A stretch of DNA of 21,825 bases from NCBI GenBank assembly GCA_002404155.1, contig DHJC01000059.1, positions 14,862 through 36,686 on the forward strand, written 5' to 3'. Shown piece by piece: positions 6,729 through 13,663 of the stretch (position 1 is its first letter; every line of letters starts with the position of its first letter). Source of the DNA: Chloroflexi bacterium UBA4730 (GTDB taxonomy: Bacteria; Chloroflexota; Limnocylindria; P2-11E). The translations under genes were made by a program, and so were the position numbers. The notes beneath the pieces were generated by a model. It was given only the letters and a program-made list of their open reading frames with translations, had not been told where the DNA came from and searched no databases.

Positions 6729-8402
6729 GTGGAGCCGCTCCAGATCGTCACCGCCACGCCTCCGCTGGAGGCGACCCTCCGCATCCTTCTCAACACCGTC
6801 CCGTATCTCATCGGCTGCGCCGTCGTACGGCAGCCCGCTGGGCCGGACGCCGTTGTGGCGGAGGTCGGCCGGAGCCCGTGGCTGTTCGATCGGCGGCTCA
6901 CGACCCTCCAGCTTCCGGACGACACGTTGCCGGCGAACCGTGCCGTCGCGCTCGACTGGCCCGTGCCCTTTCAGGCCGAGTGGGTCGGCGTCCCGCCGCG
7001 ACTCCTGATCTCGCGGCTGGTGTCGGGCGATCGGACCGTCGGCGTGCTGCTCGGCACACTGATCACGCGGGAGCCGCTCAGCGCAGAGACGCGCGAGGCG
7101 ATGGACCTGTCCTCGGAGCTGATCGCCTCAGCGATGGTGACGCGCTCGACGGCGGCGGCCCTACCGTCCGCGTTCATCTCCGGCCACGCCGCGCTCGAGA
7201 CGCGTCCGGATGACCAGGCGTCCTCGCTCCTGTCGCCAAGTACGCCATCGGGGGCCGGGCCGGTGGCAGCGAGCCCCGCGCCGGCTCCGGTCGTCTCGGC
7301 CGAGGCCGTCGCGCACATCGATCAGATCGCCGCCCAGATCGGCTCGCTCGTTTCCGCCGTCGACGACGCCAGGGCCATCGGCCGGATCCTCCGTGACGCG
7401 ATGAACGAGGTGAGCGAAGCATCCGCCTTCGCCGTTGCGCTCTTCCACGCGGATCGCACTGAGGTCGCCTACCGCTACAAGGTCATCGGCGTGGACCCCG
7501 CCTCGAGCGCGCTGGGTAAGCAGCCCGTCGACGATGCACCGAGCTGCTTCGCCGTCCGCAACGCCGAGCGCTGGCACGCGTTCGACCGCACCGTCGTGGT
7601 CGGGGACGAGCGTCGTCGCGTCGGCGTCCTTCAGGTCCCGCTCAGCGACGGAACGGATGCGATCGGCGTCGTGACGCTGCAGACCTTCCGCGATGGTGGC
7701 TTCGCGAAGGGCGAGCTCGAGCTCATCGCCGCCATCGTCAATGCGACGGCCCCCGGGTTCGTGCAGGCCCGCGCCACCGGACGCTTCCAGCCGTCCACCG
7801 CCGCGGCCCCGGCCCAGCCCGCAGCCGCGCCCGCAGCGCCGCCGGCGCAGACGACGGACGACATCCTCGGCGACCTGCTGGCGCAGTGCGCCGCTGCCGG
7901 GACGCCGACCGCATTCATCGTTGGCCTCGACCTGGAGGCAGGCATGCTGCGCGGCGATCGCGTGAGCGGCTCCGTCGAGGCGGGCGGCATCGACCGGCTC
8001 CTCGGGATATCCGACGCCCGCTTCGCGGTGAGCGTCGACGATCGGTACAACGCGATCGCGCGCGCGTGCCGCGAGGCGCGCATCGTCAGCGCGCCGACCG
8101 TGCACGAGCTTGTGCAGCCGACCCACGACTGGAACGAGGCGACGCTCATCGAGCGCCTCGCGCGCGGCGGGCGCTCGGCGATCGTTCCGATCGTCGTGAA
8201 CGGCGATGTCGTGGGTGCGCTCGTCGCGGGGCCCCGGGCCGAGGAGTTCGCTCCCGCGGATCTCGACCAGCTGCGCGCCCTCGTCGATGCCGTCGGTGAA
8301 CGTCTCGCGGCCGCATGGCGCGCGGCGACGCTTGGTGGAGTGGCCGGCGTGGATGTGACCGCGGATGCGCTGCGGGCGGCGCGCTCGGTGCACGTGGCCT
8401 AG
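6729..8402 (+). CDS. Protein with three GAF-like domains and no output domain
   Basis: The 557-aa product divides into three alpha/beta sensor-like blocks, roughly residues 1-140, 195-345 and 375-540. They are joined by Ala/Pro-rich linkers near residues 145-190 and 345-375. Each block follows the GAF pattern: a leading helix, alternating strands, a penultimate strand ending in a G-V-L/V-x-L segment, and a closing helix. Examples of the closing strand are DRTVGVLLGTLI, DAIGVVTLQTF and GDVVGALVAG. There is no kinase, cyclase, phosphodiesterase or DNA-binding module, signal peptide or membrane helix. It may be a cytoplasmic small-molecule sensor or a partner for a separate effector. GAF assignment is by pattern only; the ligand and partner are unknown. 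The GTG start fits a leaderless message. Confidence 0.75.
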   Translation: MEPLQIVTATPPLEATLRILLNTVPYLIGCAVVRQPAGPDAVVAEVGRSPWLFDRRLTTLQLPDDTLPANRAVALDWPVPFQAEWVGVPPRLLISRLVSGDRTVGVLLGTLITREPLSAETREAMDLSSELIASAMVTRSTAAALPSAFISGHAALETRPDDQASSLLSPSTPSGAGPVAASPAPAPVVSAEAVAHIDQIAAQIGSLVSAVDDARAIGRILRDAMNEVSEASAFAVALFHADRTEVAYRYKVIGVDPASSALGKQPVDDAPSCFAVRNAERWHAFDRTVVVGDERRRVGVLQVPLSDGTDAIGVVTLQTFRDGGFAKGELELIAAIVNATAPGFVQARATGRFQPSTAAAPAQPAAAPAAPPAQTTDDILGDLLAQCAAAGTPTAFIVGLDLEAGMLRGDRVSGSVEAGGIDRLLGISDARFAVSVDDRYNAIARACREARIVSAPTVHELVQPTHDWNEATLIERLARGGRSAIVPIVVNGDVVGALVAGPRAEEFAPADLDQLRALVDAVGERLAAAWRAATLGGVAGVDVTADALRAARSVHVA

Positions 8403-8414
8403 CTGGTAGCCGCC

Positions 8415-8420
8415 TAAACT
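8415..8420 (+). promoter_or_regulatory. -10 element TAAACT (leaderless promoter)
   Basis: TAAACT is followed after 7 nt by GTG 8428, so transcription would begin at about the first base of the start codon. It lies in the 25-bp gap after the triple-GAF gene. The surrounding 17 nt nearly match the promoter of the epimerase gene on the other strand. No clear -35 box is present. Confidence 0.55.
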
Positions 8421-8427
8421 CCGCCGC

Positions 8428-10281
8428 GTGATCGGCCCGGCGCTCTTCGCGACCCTCGGCATCCTCTTCCTGCTGAACGCGATCCACGTCTTCACCGCGA
8501 CCCTCTACCAGTCGCTGTTGGGCAAGCTCCCCACCACGTCCCTCGGCGCGCTCGCCTTCGTGATCTTCGCCGCGTCGCTGCTCGCGATCGTGGCTGCGCG
8601 GTGGCTCGGTCCACGCAGGTCGATCGTCGCGACCGCGGCCGTGCTCGCGGTCGCGATGCTCCTGGTCACCGCGCTGCGGCAGGAATGGCTCGATCTCGTC
8701 GCCTCGGCCGCTGCGGTCGTGGCCGGCACGCAATGGCTGTCGCTCACGCACGCTGGGCGGGTGCCCGGCCGGACATCGCCAGTGCCGATCGCACTGCCGG
8801 TCGCGCTCGCGATCGATCTCGTCCTGCGGAGCGCGTTCGCGACCGTCCCGATCGTCGCCGCCCCCATCCCGCTCGCGGTACCGCTGGTGCTGGTCGCGGC
8901 GCTCCTGTTCCTCGCCGGCGGCATCGCGACGCTTGGCGACGGGCTCGCCTGGGCGTCGTCGGGACCGCGCGGCGGGCTCGCGCTCGCCGCGGTCGGTCCA
9001 CTGCTGCTGGCCGCCGAGACGGGCGGGCTCAACGGCGCGCAGGCCGCGATCGCCGGTGGCCTCGGACGGGATGGGGGACCGAGCACCCAGATCGGTCTGC
9101 TGATCGTCGGCGTCGGCGTCGCGGCCGGCGCGATCGTTCTCGCGCGTGGCCTGCCCGCGCGTCCCGCCGCCGCCGCCGCGATCACGGTCGGCGCGACGCT
9201 GCTCTGGCTTCACGTGCCCGTGCTCTCGCTCGCCGCTGCCGCGGCGTTCGCCGCGGGCGTCGTCATCGCTGCGGCCGCGCTCACGTCCGCACCGCAGACC
9301 GATGCGCGCTCACCGTGGCTCGCCGTCGTGGGGTTCAGCCTCGGCTGGATGCTGTTCGTGGCCGGCACCTTCGTCCACTACGCGTACTTCGCGAATCGCG
9401 AGGCGCTCTGGCTGCTGACCGCGTTCGTCGTCGTCGTGGTCCTGCTCGCGCCGCGGTCGCCGCTGCCCCGCTGGCGGCCGGTGCTCGCAGCAGCCGTGGC
9501 GACGCTCGCGATCGTCATCCCGGCTGCGGGGCTCCTCCTGGTGCCGGCCGCGGCCATCGAGCACGCGCCGGTCAGCTTCCGCGTCATGACCTACAACGTC
9601 CATCAAGGCTTCGACGTCGGTGATATCCCGGCGCTCGACCGCATCGCCGACACCATCTCGCACGAGAGACCGGATGTCCTCGTGCTGCAAGAGGTGGTGC
9701 GCGGCTGGCTCATCGACGACCAGCAGGACGTCCTCGGCTACCTCGCCGGCCGGCTCGGGATGACGTATGTGTTCGGTCCGACGATCGGTGACCTCTACGG
9801 GAACGCGATCCTCTCGCGGTTCCCGGTCACCGAGGTGCGACGGCTCTCGTACGCCAAAGAGCCCGGGCTCCGGTATCAGCCGCGCGGCGCGGTGATCGCG
9901 CGCATCGGTGACGAGACGACGGCGGTGCGGCTCCTCATCGCGGTCACGCACCTCGACGAGAACGGCGATGCGAGCGCGGTCCGCATGGAGCAGGTGCGAG
10001 CGCTCCTGGATGAGGTCGCGAACGCGACGCCGGCCATCATCGCGTGCGACTGCAACGCGACGCCCGAGGCCCCCGAGCTGAAGCTCATCACAGACAGTGG
10101 CTTCGGCGACCTCGCGCTCCAGGCCGGCGGCGGCGACGGCACGTTCCCGGCCGATGGTCCGGTCGAGCGCATTGACTACCTCTTCGGCGTCGGGGTCACC
10201 GCGGCCCAGGGCCACGTCGTCGATTCCACGGCGTCCGATCACCGCGGCGTGGTCGTGAACGTGACGCTGGCGGGCCGGTAG
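8428..10281 (+). CDS. Membrane protein fused to an endonuclease/exonuclease/phosphatase domain
   Basis: The product has 617 aa. Residues 1 to about 380 hold some 11-12 hydrophobic helices with few charges. Residues about 383-615 are a complete EEP (DNase I-like) metal-dependent hydrolase domain. Its motifs are MTYNVH (Asn390), LQEV (Glu422), YGNAILSRFP, THLD, DCNATP (Asp541, Asn543), IDYLF and SDHRGV (Asp604, His605). All expected catalytic positions are present. The family includes nucleases, sphingomyelinases and inositol-phosphate phosphatases, so the substrate may be a lipid or a phosphoester near the membrane. The membrane-plus-EEP order recalls eukaryotic Cwh43-type lipid-remodelling proteins, but homology to their membrane part is not shown. 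With an even or odd helix count the EEP domain would face opposite sides, which I cannot settle. Confidence 0.85.
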   Translation: MIGPALFATLGILFLLNAIHVFTATLYQSLLGKLPTTSLGALAFVIFAASLLAIVAARWLGPRRSIVATAAVLAVAMLLVTALRQEWLDLVASAAAVVAGTQWLSLTHAGRVPGRTSPVPIALPVALAIDLVLRSAFATVPIVAAPIPLAVPLVLVAALLFLAGGIATLGDGLAWASSGPRGGLALAAVGPLLLAAETGGLNGAQAAIAGGLGRDGGPSTQIGLLIVGVGVAAGAIVLARGLPARPAAAAAITVGATLLWLHVPVLSLAAAAAFAAGVVIAAAALTSAPQTDARSPWLAVVGFSLGWMLFVAGTFVHYAYFANREALWLLTAFVVVVVLLAPRSPLPRWRPVLAAAVATLAIVIPAAGLLLVPAAAIEHAPVSFRVMTYNVHQGFDVGDIPALDRIADTISHERPDVLVLQEVVRGWLIDDQQDVLGYLAGRLGMTYVFGPTIGDLYGNAILSRFPVTEVRRLSYAKEPGLRYQPRGAVIARIGDETTAVRLLIAVTHLDENGDASAVRMEQVRALLDEVANATPAIIACDCNATPEAPELKLITDSGFGDLALQAGGGDGTFPADGPVERIDYLFGVGVTAAQGHVVDSTASDHRGVVVNVTLAGR

Positions 10282-10289
10282 CGCCGGAC

Positions 10290-10317
10290 CGGTCGAGGCG
10301 GCGCTCGGCGTCGACCG
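10290..10317. terminator. Inverted repeat between convergent genes
   Basis: CGGTCGA (10290-10296) and TCGACCG (10311-10317) form a perfect 7-bp stem with a 14-nt GC-rich loop. It lies in the 38-bp gap between two convergent genes. There is no T-tract on either side, so it could be a two-way factor-independent terminator of the GC-rich type or merely a chance stem. Confidence 0.35.
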
Positions 10318-10319
10318 AG

Positions 10320-11693
10320 CTACCGCGGCACGTAGCGGTAGTAGCCGGGAGCGGCACTGTCGAGGCGATACCGCTGGAGGACGGCTTCGACGAGTGCCGG
10401 CAGCCAGCGCTGGCGCTGGACCGGCCAGGCGTCCAATTCATCGAGGGGAACGCTCGACGTGACGGTGGCGAACTCGCCTCTCAGGACTCGTGGAGTGACC
10501 TCGTCAGGGAACCTGCCGAGCGCGACGAGGTGCGACCACACGAAGAGCTCATCGACCTCTGGCTCGATCCCCGCCGCAATGAGCAGCCCACTGTCCTCGG
10601 CGAGGTGGTGCGCGCCGGGCGTCCACGCCGACACCGGCGGCGGCGATGGAGTGACCGCGTTCGCTCCGGCGCGGATCGGTCCGAACGTGGTGATCGCAGA
10701 CACGAAAACGAGTTGCGCCGCCAGCAAAAGGGGAACCCGTGGCCCACGAAGGAGCGGTACGGAGGCGATACCGAGGGCGGCGGCTGCGGCCAGGTCGAGC
10801 TGGAAGTTGACCGAGGCGCCCTCCCGGCCCGCGAGCAAGACGACCGCGAACGCGCCGATGAGGTACGCACGCATCCGCCCGGATGCGACGCGGAGAGCGA
10901 GGAGGACGAAGGTCCCGAGCGCGAGGACCGCCAGTGTCGCGAACGCGAGGGCGTCCCCGATCGAGTATTCGGTGGCGTTTCTGCCGACGACATGGTCAAG
11001 GACATCGCGTGGTCCGAAGAAGAGCGCCGACAGTGCGAAGAACGCGACGAGCGACGTCCCCAATGTCACGGCCAGGCGGCACCCCGCGGTGCGGTCCCGG
11101 AGGAGCAGGTACACGAGGACGAACGACAGCGGAACGATCGCGGTCTGTTTGGTGAAGATCGCAAGCGCACCAAGGAGGCCCGCGCCCACCGCGCGCCTCC
11201 AGGTCGATCCCGCGGTCAGTACCGCACCCGCCGTGAACAGGACGGCGAGATCATCAGGGCGATGGACGCCTGCCCACGCGCGGACCGGGAACATTGCGAG
11301 GTACGCAGCGCCCAGTGCGAGCGCCGCCAGACCTCTCCGCCGCGCAGCGGCACCCACGAGAGCGGCGACGGCGATCGTGGCCGCGAGCGCCGCGATACGG
11401 AGCCCGACGAATGGCCCGAACCGCTCACCGGCCGCCGCGATCAGGTAGGAGACCGGCGGGTAGATCGCCGCGACGAATGTGCCTGGAGGCTCCGGGGCGT
11501 ACGGATCCGCGCCGCGGGCGATCAGCTGGCCCGCGTGCGCGACCGATCCCTCTCCGTATTCCACCGGGCCTGGGTAACCCGGTGTCGCGGCCCACGCCCA
11601 GAGCGAGGGGATCGCGATGAGGCCCGCGGTGACGAGCAGTGCGGCCCACGCGACCGTGCTGCCACGTCCATCCGATCCGGGCGAGTCACGGAT
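10320..11693 (-). CDS. GT-C-like membrane glycosyltransferase
   Basis: The protein is rich in hydrophobic helices, about 10 before a polar C-terminus of some 110 residues. After helix 1 comes an extracytoplasmic loop with VEYGEGSVAHAGQLIARG then DPY. This matches the acidic first loop of GT39/GT87-type enzymes, which use polyprenyl-phosphate sugars. A second loop has the motif AGVHRPDDLAVLF, whose paired Asp residues fit such enzymes. The start is unresolved. The TAG of the upstream GT2 gene is at 11716-11714, and the frame has no ATG, GTG or TTG from a GTG at 11897 to a GTG at 11564, which lies after helix 1. Candidates are ATC 11693 (used here), GTA 11717 or CTG 11639. It probably transfers the sugar made by the neighbouring GT2 to an outer-surface acceptor, by context only. 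Confidence 0.78.
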   Translation of the reverse strand: MRDSPGSDGRGSTVAWAALLVTAGLIAIPSLWAWAATPGYPGPVEYGEGSVAHAGQLIARGADPYAPEPPGTFVAAIYPPVSYLIAAAGERFGPFVGLRIAALAATIAVAALVGAAARRRGLAALALGAAYLAMFPVRAWAGVHRPDDLAVLFTAGAVLTAGSTWRRAVGAGLLGALAIFTKQTAIVPLSFVLVYLLLRDRTAGCRLAVTLGTSLVAFFALSALFFGPRDVLDHVVGRNATEYSIGDALAFATLAVLALGTFVLLALRVASGRMRAYLIGAFAVVLLAGREGASVNFQLDLAAAAALGIASVPLLRGPRVPLLLAAQLVFVSAITTFGPIRAGANAVTPSPPPVSAWTPGAHHLAEDSGLLIAAGIEPEVDELFVWSHLVALGRFPDEVTPRVLRGEFATVTSSVPLDELDAWPVQRQRWLPALVEAVLQRYRLDSAAPGYYRYVPR

Positions 11694-11713
11694 GGCCGCG
11701 GCCGAGTGCCTTG

Positions 11714-12430
11714 CTACGGCCGATGCGAGCGAAGCTCGCGGCGGAGCCGGACCAAGCCGACGAGATGAACGAGCGCGATGCGCGGGATCTTGCTGGGCCG
11801 GTACACCTGCGTTCTTCCCGCCGACCGGGGCCGATGGCCCACTGGGATCTCCGACAACTCGAGGCCCATCTCGGCCGCCCGAGCGTAGAACTCCCACCAG
11901 AAACCCTGCGGCAAGATGCCAGGATCGCTCGCCAGCACCCGCTCGAGGCCGGGGCGCGTGATGAGCAGGTACGGGCTTGAGGGATCTTGAAGCGGCACCT
12001 TGAAGAACGCCGAGAAGACAAGTCTGAACGCCCGCGACATGACCATCCGCGACCAATGATCGGCGCGGTGCACCCGCCTGCCGACGACCAGATCATGACC
12101 GTTCAGCGCGTCGACCAACCGGGCCAGGTCGCGGGGATCGCACTGGCCATCGGCGTCGACACAAGCGACGAGACCGGCTGTAGTGGCCCTCAGACCGTCC
12201 GTGACCGCCCGCGAGTATCCCTTGCGCGTCGGGTCAGAGATCAATGTGATCGGCAACGTCGCGGCGAGCGCCTGAACAACTGCAGCCGTGCCGTCCGATG
12301 AGCCATCCTCCGAAACAACGAAGCGGACCCGAAGGCCCGCCGCCAGCGCGACGTCGTGGAATTCGCGAAGGGTCGTGCCGATCGAGTTCGCCTCGTTATG
12401 CGCGGGCAGGACGACGTCGATGACGTCCAG
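11714..12430 (-). CDS. GT2 glycosyltransferase, DPM1-like (polyprenyl-phosphate sugar synthase)
   Basis: The 238-aa product is a GT-A fold family 2 transferase. The N-terminus has IDVVLPAHNEANSIG, then VSEDGSSDGT. The metal/nucleotide site is VDADGQCDP and the acceptor-side block includes the QGFWWEF segment. It resembles dolichol/polyprenol-phosphate mannosyl- or glucosyltransferases without the C-terminal membrane helices. Translation must begin near CTG 12430. The codon before it is the in-frame TAG of the epimerase, and the first ATG, GTG or TTG in the frame is TTG 12256, which would delete the first 58 residues, including the nucleotide-binding strand. It therefore starts at CTG, or else it is fused to the epimerase by TAG read-through. 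It lies in a minus-strand run with the epimerase and the GT-C protein. Confidence 0.88.
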   Translation of the reverse strand: MDVIDVVLPAHNEANSIGTTLREFHDVALAAGLRVRFVVSEDGSSDGTAAVVQALAATLPITLISDPTRKGYSRAVTDGLRATTAGLVACVDADGQCDPRDLARLVDALNGHDLVVGRRVHRADHWSRMVMSRAFRLVFSAFFKVPLQDPSSPYLLITRPGLERVLASDPGILPQGFWWEFYARAAEMGLELSEIPVGHRPRSAGRTQVYRPSKIPRIALVHLVGLVRLRRELRSHRP

Positions 12431-13549
12431 CTACCGCTCCATGAGCGCTCGCGTCAGATCTCCTGCGCGCGCGGTCGCTCGCTTCGCGTACCACTGGACG
12501 GTGCGTTCCACACCGTCCCGCAGGCTCACGATCGGGCTCCAGCCCAGCTGAGCTTCGGATCGCGTCACGTCCGCGGCGCGGCTGCGGACGCCGACGGGGC
12601 GGTCGAGCTCGTGTCCGATCCGCTGGGGTCGCCACCCGACGTGCTCGAAGATCTCGTCGGCAAGCTCGAGGATCGTGTGGTGCCGAGGACTGCCCACGTT
12701 CAGCGTTGTGAACCCGTTGAGATAGGCACCCGCCAGAGCGAGACCAACGGCCGTGTCATGCACATAGGTGAAGTTGCGCGTCTGGAGTCCGTTTCCCCAG
12801 ATGGGAAAGGGATCCAGTCGCGCCACCGCCTTGGCGATCAGCGCGATCACAGCATGCGTTTCGTTCTCGCGTTCGCCGTAGGAGGTGAAGATGCGACACG
12901 CGACGCCAGACATCCCATGCTGACGATGGAACGCACGAAGCTGCAGCTCGCCGGTCAGCTTCGCCCAGCCGTACTCGCCGTCGGGACTCGTTTCGCCTCC
13001 CTCGAAACCCGCGTCGGTCTCACGAAGGAGCTGCCGGTCCTGGTCGCTGGCCTGTAGCTGCGTCGGGTAGACGCACGCGGAGCTGGCAAACACGACCTTC
13101 TGGACGCCGGCCTGCGCCGCGGCGCTGAACACAGCGTGATCAAGGGAGATGTTGTTCAGGCACTCGACCGGGTGCGTATCGATGTACCCACGCCCGCCGT
13201 GCGCCGCCGCAAGGTGGAAGACGACGCGTGATCCGGCGACGCTTGCACGGGCGAACGTCGGATCACGCAGGTCGCCACGATCGAAGGCGATGCTGGTCCG
13301 CACCGCGTCGAGGTGGTCGAGCCGCCCACTCGAGAGGTCGTCGGCGACGCGCACGACCGCCCCCGCGGCAACGAGCAGCTCGACGAGATGGCTACCGATG
13401 AACGACGCGCCACCCGTCACGAGCACGGCCCGGCCCGAGTAGTAGTCGCGCAACGACGCGAGCCGCGGCATGGCGGACCCCTCGTGACCCGCTGCCGACA
13501 GCCGTTCGTCGTACTCGGCCACCCATTCGCGCGGCACCGCCTGCCTCAT
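12431..13549 (-). CDS. NAD-dependent sugar-nucleotide epimerase (GDP-mannose 3,5-epimerase-like)
   Basis: This is an extended short-chain dehydrogenase of 372 aa that epimerises a nucleotide sugar through a transient keto intermediate. The NAD-binding loop TGGASFIGSH is at residues 45-54. The motif SSACVYP (156-162) and the catalytic pair Tyr193-x-x-x-Lys197 (YGWAK) follow. The SSAC-V/I-YP motif, with ERENETHAVIALI and TRNFTYVHD later, is closest to GDP-mannose 3,5-epimerase-like and related enzymes; the exact sugar is uncertain. A 40-residue N-terminal extension precedes the Rossmann fold. GTG 13552 and ATG 13549 are adjacent and in frame, downstream of a TAGACT box, so the message is probably leaderless. 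Its TAG is followed directly, in the same frame, by the GT2 gene. Confidence 0.9.
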   Translation of the reverse strand: MRQAVPREWVAEYDERLSAAGHEGSAMPRLASLRDYYSGRAVLVTGGASFIGSHLVELLVAAGAVVRVADDLSSGRLDHLDAVRTSIAFDRGDLRDPTFARASVAGSRVVFHLAAAHGGRGYIDTHPVECLNNISLDHAVFSAAAQAGVQKVVFASSACVYPTQLQASDQDRQLLRETDAGFEGGETSPDGEYGWAKLTGELQLRAFHRQHGMSGVACRIFTSYGERENETHAVIALIAKAVARLDPFPIWGNGLQTRNFTYVHDTAVGLALAGAYLNGFTTLNVGSPRHHTILELADEIFEHVGWRPQRIGHELDRPVGVRSRAADVTRSEAQLGWSPIVSLRDGVERTVQWYAKRATARAGDLTRALMER

Positions 13550-13557
13550 CACGGCGG

Positions 13558-13563
13558 AGTCTA
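13558..13563 (-). promoter_or_regulatory. -10 element TAGACT of the epimerase operon
   Basis: On the minus strand TAGACT is followed by CCGCC and then GTGATG, giving 5 nt to the GTG and 8 nt to the ATG. Both spacings suit a leaderless transcript. The surrounding sequence matches the promoter at 8415 over 17 nt with one difference. Confidence 0.55.
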
Positions 13564-13627
13564 GGCGGGGTAGCCGCCGTAACCTTGTCTGATCGGTCGC
13601 GAATGAGCCGAAGGGCAGGCCTCGGTC

Positions 13628-13633
13628 TAAACT
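13628..13633 (+). promoter_or_regulatory. -10 element TAAACT of dnaE
   Basis: TAAACT lies 30 nt before the proposed dnaE start, giving a short leader that includes the GGAAAGGG site. It is the second -10-like box in the 110-bp divergent gap (13553-13663). No convincing -35 hexamer is seen. Confidence 0.5.
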
Positions 13634-13650
13634 GACCACTAACTGCTTCC

Positions 13651-13658
13651 GGAAAGGG
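13651..13658 (+). promoter_or_regulatory. Ribosome-binding site GGAAAGGG of dnaE
   Basis: The purine run GGAAAGGG ends 5 nt before ATC 13664. There is no ATG, GTG or TTG at that spacing. The site is the main reason to place the start at the ATC codon. Confidence 0.5.
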
Positions 13659-13663
13659 TCCGC

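Noticed and set aside
10290..10317. A regulatory operator at the inverted repeat
   Set aside because: It lies between two convergent gene ends where no promoter is expected. A terminator-like stem is the simpler reading.
12433..13640. Possible alternative genetic code (stop codons read as sense)
   Set aside because: Several stops are followed by open in-frame sequence. However, all three stop codons terminate complete family-length proteins in this window, so recoding is less likely than non-canonical starts.
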